Positions 6,454 through 12,008 of a stretch of DNA of 12,096 nucleotides are shown piece after piece. The stretch lies in assembly GCA_002437305.1 (NCBI GenBank), contig DJOW01000038.1, positions 1-12,096 of the forward strand, in the 5' to 3' direction. Numbering within the stretch: the first letter of the stretch is position 1; each line of letters starts with the position of its first letter. The position numbers were made by a program, and so were the translations under genes. Source of the DNA: Bacteroidales bacterium UBA6428 (GTDB lineage Bacteria > Bacteroidota > Bacteroidia > Bacteroidales > UBA932). The notes below the pieces were generated by a model. It was not told the DNA's origin. It ran no database searches and saw only the letters and a list, made by a program, of their open reading frames with translations.

Positions 6454-7743
6454 GAGAATGAACGGTCGATGGAGCGGATGACTGTCGCCAAGGCGGAGGG
6501 GCTGGGATATTCATTGATTTTGGAAGACCTTGAATATTCCACCACCTACATCTATAAGGCTTGGGTCGGCAACGGGCGAGACGAGAAAGTTTCGGATTTG
6601 CGGACGGTCGTGACGGGTGAGGAACCGGTTGATCCTGATCCTCTTTCCCCAGAGGATCGCAACATCGAGTTCAAGGATTCCACTATCAAGGCGCTCTGTG
6701 TAGAGAATTGGGATCTTGACGGAGATGGAGAACTCTCCAAGGCAGAGGCGGCCAAGGTGACGAACCTGCGATGGGTCTTCAAGAGGAACAATGAGATTAC
6801 CTCCTTCGAGGAATTGGATTATTTTACCGGCCTTCGAAGTGTGGCGGATTCAGCGTTTAAGTGCTGCGCCAACCTTCGCTCCGTCAAGTTGCCGGAGAGT
6901 GTGGCGGTGATCGGTGACCATGCGTTTGAAGAGTGCAAGAACCTCACTTTGCCAAAATTACCGGACAACCTGACCACCATTGGAGAAGGCGCGTTTTGCT
7001 TCTGCGAGAAACTGTCGTTAACTTCATTGCCTGAGACTTTGACCGACATTGGCAATTGGGCTTTTTCATGCTGCACTAATCTGGCACTGAGCAGATTGCC
7101 ATCCGGGCTTACATCAATTGGAGACGGCACGTTCAATCGCTGCTTCAACATTGTGCCCGAAGAGCTGCCATCAGGCTTGACGAGGTTGGGCTCTTGGGCG
7201 TTCTCGGAATGTTACTTCTTCAATCCGCTATCTTTACCGGAGGGTGTAAAGTCTATCGGTAATTATGCTTTCGGTGGTTGTTACTCTTTGACTTGGACTC
7301 AGCTGCCTTCCACATTGAATTCAATGGGAGCTTATGCGTTTTCTCAGTGTAACAAAGTTGGATTCTCATCGATTCCGGAAGGAGTGACCAGAGTCAATAA
7401 GGCTACATTTGAGGGCTGCTTTTCGATGAAAAGCATAACCTTGCCTGAAAGCCTTCAAGTTATTGATTCAGTGGCTTTCAACGGTCTTCCTTTGACCGAG
7501 GTCACGATCCCAGAGAACGTTACCTTTATCGGTGGTGACGCCTTCAAAGGATCTAGCCGTATGATGCCTGTTATTGTGATGCCTGAGACGCCTCCGGAGA
7601 TTGAGGACACATATCTTGGCGACAACGCTGATTTGATCTACGTTCGTTCCGAATCTTTGAATATGTACAAGACTGCGAAGAGCTGGAGCAAATGGAAGAC
7701 CAAATTCAAACCATTGACGGAGAACTCCGGGAAGGCGTTATGA
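6454..7743 (+). CDS. BspA-like LRR surface protein with EF-hand-like loop (continuation after TGA)
   Basis: This is in the same frame as the lipoprotein N-terminus at 6244; the longest independent ORF begins at ATG 6469 (424 residues). Order of parts: the rest of the Ig/FnIII-like module (LEDLEYSTTYIYKAWVGNGR); a short proline/aspartate linker (PVDPDP); an EF-hand or dockerin-like loop, WDLDGDGELSKAEA, at about 6709-6750; then roughly ten BspA-type LRR_5 units of the form LPxxLxxIGxxAFxxC; and a closing segment with MPETPPEIEDTYLGDNADLI that often ends such proteins. If read through the TGA, the full product would be 499 residues, an ordinary length for a lipid-anchored adhesin-like protein. 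BspA-like LRR proteins commonly bind host matrix or mucosal ligands; the ligand here cannot be inferred. Without readthrough this part would lack its signal peptide and stay in the cytoplasm. Confidence 0.8.
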   Translation, partial: ENERSMERMTVAKAEGLGYSLILEDLEYSTTYIYKAWVGNGRDEKVSDLRTVVTGEEPVDPDPLSPEDRNIEFKDSTIKALCVENWDLDGDGELSKAEAAKVTNLRWVFKRNNEITSFEELDYFTGLRSVADSAFKCCANLRSVKLPESVAVIGDHAFEECKNLTLPKLPDNLTTIGEGAFCFCEKLSLTSLPETLTDIGNWAFSCCTNLALSRLPSGLTSIGDGTFNRCFNIVPEELPSGLTRLGSWAFSECYFFNPLSLPEGVKSIGNYAFGGCYSLTWTQLPSTLNSMGAYAFSQCNKVGFSSIPEGVTRVNKATFEGCFSMKSITLPESLQVIDSVAFNGLPLTEVTIPENVTFIGGDAFKGSSRMMPVIVMPETPPEIEDTYLGDNADLIYVRSESLNMYKTAKSWSKWKTKFKPLTENSGKAL

Positions 7744-7768
7744 CCTTTTTACCAGGTTCGATGAATAA

Positions 7769-8061
7769 TCACTGGTCAAACAGTTCGGTGGCTTGGCGGA
7801 AGAGTTCATCGATGGCTTCTTTGTCGCTGTGTGTCTTCTTTTGAGTTGGTTCTTTTGTTTGATGAGTGCAATGATAAATACGGCAGTGGTGATGTGCCGC
7901 GCATCCAGGGAGAGATGAGCCAGGACTTTGTCCAAAGTATATTCAACAAAAAGTGTTTCAGTTCTTGTTTGAGGGTGACGGAACGTCCTGCCCCTCCAAG
8001 AAAAGATAATATCAAGGCTGACTGCGATGGCTGCAATAATGCCTTGGTATGCCGCTGTCAT
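7769..8061 (-). pseudogene. Possible small membrane-anchored protein with a C-terminal frameshift
   Basis: On the minus strand ATG 8061 opens MTAAYQGIIAAIAVSLDIIF, a plausible single membrane segment. A helical-looking region follows, LDKVLAHLSLDARHITTAVF, up to about 7840. The frame then becomes unlike protein, while an adjacent frame reads HSDKEAIDELFRQATELFDQ and ends in TGA (7769-7771). The pieces would join with a single indel in the A-rich stretch around 7835-7850. I do not recognise a family. It may be a decayed gene, or the match between frames may be chance. It fills most of the 382-base gap between the LRR gene and the AAA remnant; bases 8062-8125 show nothing. Confidence 0.3.
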
Positions 8062-8125
8062 GGTCTAAAAACACTGTGACGGGTGCATTTGGGGTCTGAA
8101 ACGCTCCTGGCATGGCATCTGAAGG

Positions 8126-9105
8126 TTACTCCTCAGCCACTTTCCACGACTCGATCGTCCGTGTCGGGGTAGAGATGTTGACCCCGACCTTGACGAGTGC
8201 CCTTGCTGCGGCTGAGTCAGATTCTGTCCCAGGACTTGATCCGGAAGTTGAACCTATCTAAGTGCTACTGCAAGTCACTGAATCTTTGGGTGTGGCAGAG
8301 TTTGCCGAAGCGCCCGTGCTAACATTCAAGCCCTCAAACGTGTACGGAATCAGATACCCTTTCTCGTCAATCTGTTTCAACTCTCCTCAGCGGAACCGTC
8401 TACCTTGAACTCAAAGACATAGGGTCTGTCCTTGGTCCAACACACGGCGTCCGCCCGCCCGATGGCGGACTTGACTTCGGCCTGGGTGTAGTGCCCAAGC
8501 AGCGAGAAGATAAGGTGGATGATGGTCTGGAAATGCTTCTCGGACTTGTTCTCAAGATTGTACGGGATTCCGGCAAGGAAAGACTGCATCCTTTCCAACG
8601 CCCCGTTGATGTCGTTGTTTTTCAACGCCCTGTTGAATTGGAGCACGAACGAGGCGCTCATCCCTTCCGAGCCTCTGTAACTGTTCAGAAGCCCCTTCAG
8701 GAATCCCTCCCTGACCTCTCGGTTCGGATAGCCCAGAGTGTAGGATTCGTCTTCAGCGTTGTAGCCTTTTATCGTCACGTAACCTGTCTGATAGAGAAGC
8801 GGGAGGATGCTGCCGGAAAACTCGGGTGAGGCATCGAGGTGGAGCACCGGATGCGTAGTCCATTCTTTATTCAATTCTCCGGCTTTCAGACCGTTGAACA
8901 ACTCCTCCTCCCCAGCGAAGTAACTATGGAACGTCGAAGATAATAGCGATTTACCGAACCGCCGTGGTCTGCTAAGGAATACATATTTGTAATTTTCAGC
9001 CAACTCATGCGCAATTCCCGTCTTGTCGATGTAGAGATACCTACCTTCGACAATGTCCCTGAACGTCCGCACTCCGATCGGGTATTTAATCTTGTTCTTC
9101 TCCAT
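8126..9105 (-). pseudogene. Decayed second copy of the AAA-ATPase-like / PD-(D/E)XK gene
   Basis: The N-terminal 93 residues match the intact copy at 4488-6101, including LSRPRRFGKSLLSST. The sequence then jumps in frame from HPVLHLDAS to PEFSGSILPLLYQTGY, which corresponds to about residue 327 of the intact protein. About 236 codons are missing, including Walker B. The C-terminal nuclease core (GRAD ... FEFK) is kept. At 8377 the frame ends DGSAEES-TGA, where the intact copy has DGSADEALRQIDEKGYLIPY. One frame over, KQIDEKGYLIPY continues, so an indel has occurred. That frame later meets a TAG (near 8260) and then resumes with ALVKVGVNISTPTRTIESWK and VAEE, ending at TAA 8126-8128 like the intact copy. 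Three lesions make loss of function near certain. Confidence 0.85.
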
Positions 9106-9118
9106 GGCCCTTTGTCAG

Positions 9119-9217
9119 TTAATGTTTGGCGCTTAATCTTGGTTCCGCAACGTGGTACCCCCTGCGCGTCAATGCCAGCAAGACAATGATAATGAATATT
9201 TTCCATTTCCCACTCAT
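9119..9217 (-). CDS. Possible 32-residue secreted or membrane peptide
   Basis: Minus-strand ATG 9217 gives MSGKWKIFIIIVLLALTRRG and ends at TAA 9119-9121, 13 bases upstream of the AAA remnant start. The N-terminus has the lysine-then-hydrophobic pattern of a signal peptide or membrane anchor. It lies about 67 bases downstream of a predicted transcription start from the box at 9291-9298. The short tail suggests either a tiny membrane peptide or the stub of a truncated secreted-protein gene. Its stop falls inside the leader conserved between the two AAA copies. Another minus-strand frame is also open here, so coding is uncertain. Confidence 0.25.
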   Translation of the reverse strand: MSGKWKIFIIIVLLALTRRGYHVAEPRLSAKH

Positions 9218-9290
9218 GGGGAATGTTATTGTTCTTATGCCATGAACTTAGAAGTTGTTTCGCAGTGTTTGTTTGAAGGAACTTTTCAAA

Positions 9291-9298
9291 CAAATATA
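9291..9298 (-). promoter_or_regulatory. Candidate -7 box upstream of the 9217 peptide and AAA remnant
   Basis: The minus strand reads TATATTTG, identical to the boxes at 6213-6220 and 11139-11146. No convincing -33 element is seen, and TAnnTTTG will occur several times by chance in a window this size. Confidence 0.3.
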
Positions 9299-9366
9299 AA
9301 CGCTTCTCAGGACGAGAACCTGTAGCCGGAGCATGGGGTGACGGCGGTGGGGTTCTGCCAGGTCTA

Positions 9367-9411
9367 GGACTTGAGATTGGTACCGGACTTGTTGGTGTCG
9401 ATCTCAAGTCC
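9367..9411 (+). repeat. Long inverted repeat able to form an 18-bp RNA hairpin on the + strand
   Basis: Perfect 11-base arms GGACTTGAGAT (9367-9377) and ATCTCAAGTCC (9401-9411) are extended inward by TGGTACC (9378-9384) and GGTGTCG (9394-9400), which pair fully if G-U wobbles are allowed. The loop is GGACTTGTT (9385-9393). On the minus strand the wobble pairs become A-C mismatches, so the extended stem favours a + strand transcript. No T-run follows, so a simple terminator is unlikely. Confidence 0.5.
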
Positions 9412-9458
9412 ATCGTGGTGGTTATGCGTGTCCACCGCTCCTATGTCGTCAACCTCGC

Positions 9459-9725
9459 CTAAGTGGATATGCTGCTTTTGCGCACAAACCCACTTCGTCC
9501 CTCTGTCCGGTGCGCCTGAACTTTGATTTCACTCCCGAAAGCCATCCCTCCCTTAGCGTCGTGCGTAATAACCTGAAACTCACTCACGGCATTCATTCCC
9601 AGTTTGTGTGCCAGAACCTGGAGTTTGCGCACAAATGAGTCCAGTGGCCTTCCGGAACGTCCCTTTGTGGGAAATTCAAACCGGCTTCCACGAAATTTCC
9701 CGTAAAGGTAGCGATTATTCTGTTG
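9459..9725 (-). other. Open stretch without a start codon, possible gene remnant
   Basis: Between TGA (9726-9728) and TAG (9459-9461) on the minus strand there are 88 sense codons with a protein-like composition, including FRGSRFEFPTKGRSG, LDSFVRKLQVLAHKLGM and NAVSEFQVITHDAKGG. There is no ATG, GTG or TTG near its beginning with a credible ribosome site; an internal ATG would give under 50 residues. The opposite strand in the same codon register is also largely open with one TGA, so strand choice is not certain. I recognise no family. Confidence 0.25.
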
Positions 9726-9940
9726 TCATCATTCGGGAGATTCTTCTTGGATATCGTACGAAACGCCTTCAGCCGTATGTGGTATGAAAGTGCTTACGTT
9801 TGGTCTTCGGCTGAAAAACTTGCACTGGGAACAGCGACTTTTTCAGGCTATTCTTTGTCCTGAGTATCCCGGAGGCCTTTGTCAATGAAGGAGTTTCGTA
9901 AAATCGGTGGAGACTCATCTCTGATTTCTATTGACTGGTG

Positions 9941-9974
9941 TTGCCAATCCGGAGAGTAATCCGTAAATTGGCAA
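9941..9974. repeat. Inverted repeat / hairpin
   Basis: Arms TTGCCAAT (9941-9948) and ATTGGCAA (9967-9974) are perfect 8-base complements. Inside them CGGA (9950-9953) and TCCG (9960-9963) also pair, with loop GAGTAA. It lies 156 bases upstream of the azoreductase-like gene. There is no T-run. It could be an operator or leader structure, or the end of a lost element. Confidence 0.4.
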
Positions 9975-10091
9975 TGGAGAAGGTACGAGAGAACTTCAGG
10001 CTTGTGCTGCAGTAGCGGTGACGGGTAACGGTTAATTATGATGTTCCGCTGTGTGCATTGTCCTTGGAAGTTGCTGATTTACAATTATTCT

Positions 10092-10133
10092 CTTTAATGA
10101 GTTTGATAATGACTTTAATGAGATCGATAATGA
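10092..10133 (+). repeat. Tandem 21-bp duplication at the azoreductase-like start
   Basis: Two adjacent 21-base units (10092-10112 and 10113-10133) agree at 19 of 21 positions, differing only in TTT versus ATC in the middle. Each carries an in-frame ATG (10109 and 10130). Because 21 is a multiple of three, the duplication adds a second start without shifting the frame. Confidence 0.75.
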
Positions 10134-10705
10134 AAAGACTGCTGATCATTGACTCCTGCATGAGACCGGAGTCCAGAACGAGAAAGATTCTTGATGCTGC
10201 GAAGGAGGTGCTTTCTTCGCGGTATGACATCGAAACCATTGATGTCAATGCGGTTGGACTGTGCGCATTGACTCCGGAGACGCTTGTTGAAAGATCGTCC
10301 GGTGCCGTTCCGGAATCGACGGTGGCACTGGCCCGCAGGATCGCTTCCGCTGACAGGATTGTCATAGCCGCTCCGTTCTGGGACATGAGTTTCCCTGCGG
10401 TGCTGAAGGCGTTCTTCGAGAACATGTCGCTCTACGGAGTCACTTTCACTGACAACGGACGGACCTGCACCGGATTATGCCGATGCAAGAGGGTGATGTA
10501 CATCACGACAAGAGGCATGAATATCGAGACAGGAAGCCGGCTGGACCAAGGCGGCTCGTATCTTCAGGCTCTGTCCTCACTTTGGGGCCTTGGAGAGGTC
10601 ACGACCGTGGCGGCGTGGAACCTGGACTATAGCTCTTCCGAAGAAGCCGAGAAGAGGGTGGTCGAAGCCTCGTCTCTCGCAAAGACGTTGGCGCTTACGT
10701 TCTGA
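10130..10705 (+). CDS. FMN-dependent NADH-azoreductase-like flavoprotein (flavodoxin-2 fold)
   Basis: From ATG 10130 the product has 191 residues, close to the roughly 200 of AzoR-type enzymes. The N-terminus MKRLLIIDSCMRPESRTRKI has the first beta strand followed by the Ser/Arg-rich loop that binds FMN phosphate. APFWDMSFPAVLKAFFEN (residues 81-98) matches the APMYNFxxPAxLKxxxD motif that contacts the isoalloxazine ring. YITTRG (124-129) corresponds to the second flavin loop. Such enzymes transfer electrons from NAD(P)H through FMN to quinones, azo dyes or nitro compounds in the cytoplasm, often as homodimers. The frame extends upstream to 10058, with in-frame ATGs at 10097, 10109 and 10118 that arise partly from the tandem repeat. 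I prefer 10130 because MKRLLIIDS starts right at the first strand. There is no SD. It ends in TGA with no clear terminator. Substrate unknown. Confidence 0.8.
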   Translation: MKRLLIIDSCMRPESRTRKILDAAKEVLSSRYDIETIDVNAVGLCALTPETLVERSSGAVPESTVALARRIASADRIVIAAPFWDMSFPAVLKAFFENMSLYGVTFTDNGRTCTGLCRCKRVMYITTRGMNIETGSRLDQGGSYLQALSSLWGLGEVTTVAAWNLDYSSSEEAEKRVVEASSLAKTLALTF

Positions 10706-10851
10706 GCGGCATTGCTGTTTCCCGTGAGTGGAAATGCCTTATCTACGCACCAAGTGGTCTGCCTCGTGTGCTTCGTGCGTGAAGTGCCCCTTTGGACGCA
10801 CAAACAAACCGCACTGAATATAAGCAGTGCGATAAAACCAAGCCTTTTCAT
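10627..10851 (-). CDS. Possible small secreted or lipoprotein-like ORF
   Basis: Minus-strand ATG 10851 gives MKRLGFIALLIFSAVCLCVQ, a good signal peptide with an SAVC lipobox-like site, followed by a basic, cysteine-containing stretch (RGTSRTKHTRQTTWCVDK). The 74-codon frame runs 79 bases antisense into the end of the azoreductase-like gene, and those last residues look like a shadow of that gene. The start overlaps the stop of the upstream 62-residue ORF as ATGA, typical of translational coupling. No family recognised. It could be an intact small lipoprotein or a 3'-truncated gene that now ends by chance. Confidence 0.35.
   Translation of the reverse strand: MKRLGFIALLIFSAVCLCVQRGTSRTKHTRQTTWCVDKAFPLTGNSNAAQNVSANVFARDEASTTLFSASSEEL
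10810..10831. repeat. Short inverted repeat between azoreductase-like gene and hip locus
   Basis: Arms CGCACTG (10810-10816) and CAGTGCG (10825-10831) are perfect, with an 8-base loop AATATAAG. It lies within the signal-peptide codons of the minus-strand ORF and has no T-run on either side, so it is only a weak candidate terminator for the convergent transcripts. Confidence 0.35.
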
Positions 10852-11036
10852 TTCCGCATAATCTTTATGACATCGAGGATATCACATGGGACATACACAA
10901 TCCATCTGGCTATCCTTGTCAAGGACGACACACTCTTCAAATAATGTGCAATCAAGTTTACAATTTCATGATGGACAGAATGGCAGTCAACCATAATCGT
11001 TAGAGACGTTGTATTTAGGTGGATAGATGTAGTCAT
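10848..11036 (-). CDS. Possible 62-residue hypothetical protein coupled to the ORF at 10851
   Basis: The frame runs from ATG 11036 to TGA 10848, with the stop overlapping the next start as ATGA. The product begins MTTSIHLNTTSLTIMVDCHS and ends with the helical-looking segments EIVNLIAHYLKSVSSLTRI, WIVYVPC and DILDVIKIMRK; ATG 10994 is an alternative start. I recognise no family. The coupling to a signal-peptide ORF and the plausible composition favour a real gene. Against it, there is no strong promoter, and its start lies only 132 bases from the divergent hipB start, next to the hip repeats. Confidence 0.3.
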   Translation of the reverse strand: MTTSIHLNTTSLTIMVDCHSVHHEIVNLIAHYLKSVSSLTRIARWIVYVPCDILDVIKIMRK

Positions 11037-11063
11037 CTCATTGTATATTTTGAGGATTTGATG

Positions 11064-11164
11064 TTATATTCGAACTGATGTTATTTTGAAATTGAGCGTG
11101 TTTTTATATTCGATATGATATAATCATGCGAAATTGGTTATATTTGCATCCGATAGGATGTAAT
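11064..11164. repeat. Three 40-bp-phased repeats upstream of hipB, candidate HipB operator array
   Basis: Three related 14-mers occur at 11071-11084 (CGAACTGATGTTAT), 11111-11124 (CGATATGATATAAT) and 11151-11164 (CGATAGGATGTAAT), each exactly 40 bp after the previous one. Copies two and three match CGATAnGATnTAAT at all 12 fixed positions; copy one matches at 9. Copies one and two also share the 10-mer TTATATTCGA (11064-11073, 11104-11113). Copy two sits in the palindrome TTATAT-N8-ATATAA (11104-11123), and copy three overlaps CATCC-N4-GGATG (11147-11160). The known E. coli HipB operator is TATCC-N8-GGATA, so similar half-sites are suggestive. Copy three covers the predicted transcription start, fitting autorepression. 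Confidence 0.6.
11139..11146 (+). promoter_or_regulatory. -7 box of the hipBA promoter
   Basis: TATATTTG fully matches TAnnTTTG and lies 22 bases upstream of the hipB ATG, so transcription would start near 11152, inside the third operator-like repeat. No clear -33 element is present; repeat copy two occupies the region where it would fall. Confidence 0.6.
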
Positions 11165-11168
11165 TATC

Positions 11169-11387
11169 ATGAAGACACTATTGTCCGTGAAACTCAAATC
11201 TCTCCGGAAGGAGTATGGATTGACACAGGAGGGCCTCGCACTGAAATGTGGCGTGGGTCTTAATTTCGTTCGTCAGCTTGAGCAGGGAAAGCCGACACTC
11301 AGGATGGATAAGGTTAATCAGGTGCTTGCAATGTTCGGCTATGAGCTTGCACCGGTAAGGACGGAGGACTTGAATGAGAGGAGCTGA
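11169..11387 (+). CDS. hipB: HipB-like XRE-family antitoxin / transcriptional regulator
   Basis: The 72-residue protein is almost entirely one helix-turn-helix XRE domain: LKSLRKEYGLTQEGLALKCG is helix 1, the LTQ turn and helix 2, VGLNFVRQLEQGKPTLRMDK is the recognition region, and VNQVLAMFGYELAPV closes the domain. GVxxxFxRxLEQGKxTLRMDKVNxVLxxFG is the pattern of Bacteroidales HipB/Y4mF-type antitoxins. Its length is normal. In HipBA modules HipB binds operators at its own promoter and inhibits the HipA kinase; here a three-copy repeat array lies just upstream. The start lacks an SD, which is usual in this phylum. The gene overlaps the following hipA start by 14 bases, indicating an operon with translational coupling. 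Because its partner looks damaged, HipB may now act mainly as a stand-alone regulator. Confidence 0.85.
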   Translation: MKTLLSVKLKSLRKEYGLTQEGLALKCGVGLNFVRQLEQGKPTLRMDKVNQVLAMFGYELAPVRTEDLNERS

Positions 11388-12003
11388 AATCGCAATGATA
11401 AAAGTCGTGCCTCACACTCTGATACGACTTCAGGATGGCACTTTGGGGCATCTTACCAAAAGGATAGACAGGACATCAGACGGAGGCAAAATCCCGATGG
11501 AGGATATGTGCCAGCTTACAGAGAGGCAAACTGAATACAAGTACAAGAGTTCGTATGAACAGATTGCCAAGGTAATCGCCAAATATTCTTATGTGCCGCT
11601 TCTGGATCTGACCGATTTCTATGAGCAAGTATTCTTCAGTTGGCTGGTAGGAAACAATGATATGCATCTGAAGAACTTCTCTCTATATGCGCCAAAAGGC
11701 AAGTGGTTCCTGACTCCGGCATACGACCTCCTGAATGTCTCAATGGTAAACCCGAAAGACACCGAAGAATTGGCACTCACACTCAATGGACGGAAGATGC
11801 GAATGAAGAAAAGCGATTTCGTCAGCGCCATGACACTTTCAGGCATTGCGCCTAAGGTATTTGACAATATGCTCGAAAAATTCAGAAAACTTCTGCCGAA
11901 ATTCTACGACATGATTGATATGTCGTTTCTGGATGACGAGTGCAAGGATGCGTATAAGCAGGGCCTCACATCACGGCTGGAAAGGATGTCGGCACAGAGA
12001 TAA
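11374..12003 (+). pseudogene. hipA: Truncated HipA-like kinase, N-terminal module and front of kinase deleted
   Basis: The 209-residue frame retains the C-terminal part of a Bacteroidetes HipA: RLQDGTLGHLTKRIDR, EDMCQLTERQTEYKYKSSYE, catalytic GNNDMHLKNF (D96, N101), PAYDLL with the metal-binding Asp118, and ELALTLNGRKMRM. Intact versions of this short HipA type have about 110 more residues before this, holding the glycine-rich loop and ATP-binding lysine, and are preceded by a separate HipA_N gene of about 110 residues. Here the first six residues, MRGAEI, overlapping hipB by 14 bases, look like the normal start of the HipA_N gene; they run straight into kinase sequence (VVPHTLIRL). I infer one in-frame deletion of roughly 600-700 bp joining the two. 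The product lacks the ATP-binding lobe and should be an inactive kinase, though it might still bind HipB. Reading frame and C-terminal length are intact. Confidence 0.7.
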
Positions 12004-12008
12004 AACAG

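Larger units (their letters stand above)
9218..10091. other. Gene-poor region between the AAA remnant and the azoreductase-like gene
   Basis: No frame on either strand gives a recognisable full gene here. It contains the minus-strand -7 box at 9291-9298, hairpins at 9367-9411 and 9941-9974, and a start-less open stretch at 9459-9725. The 12-mer TTTGCGCACAAA occurs twice, at 9477-9488 and 9625-9636. Short protein-like stretches in different minus-strand frames, such as AFRTISKKNLPNDD near 9735-9775, suggest an old decayed gene rather than purely regulatory DNA. Confidence 0.45.

Noticed and set aside
7752..7775. Terminator after the LRR gene (ACCAG...CTGGT)
   Set aside because: The arms are only five bases with a loop of about 14 bases and no T-run after them.
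9367..9411. Insertion-sequence terminal inverted repeat
   Set aside because: The arms are only 23 bases apart and no transposase is recognisable nearby, so it is a hairpin rather than a pair of element ends.
8886..9413. 175-codon minus-strand frame across the AAA remnant start
   Set aside because: Its second half is an out-of-frame shadow of the AAA remnant and its first half is proline/serine-rich low-quality sequence over the 9367-9411 hairpin.
10041..10097. Short leader ORF MFRCVHCPWKLLIYNYSL before the azoreductase-like gene
   Set aside because: Eighteen codons with no ribosome site, no attenuator-like structure after it and no biased amino-acid run; likely chance.
10706..10861. Readthrough extension of the azoreductase-like gene past its TGA
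   Set aside because: The frame is open for about 50 codons, but the 191-residue product already matches family length and the extension mirrors the antisense ORF.
11064..11164. CRISPR array
   Set aside because: Only three short degenerate repeats are present, with no Cas genes; the position at a promoter fits operators.
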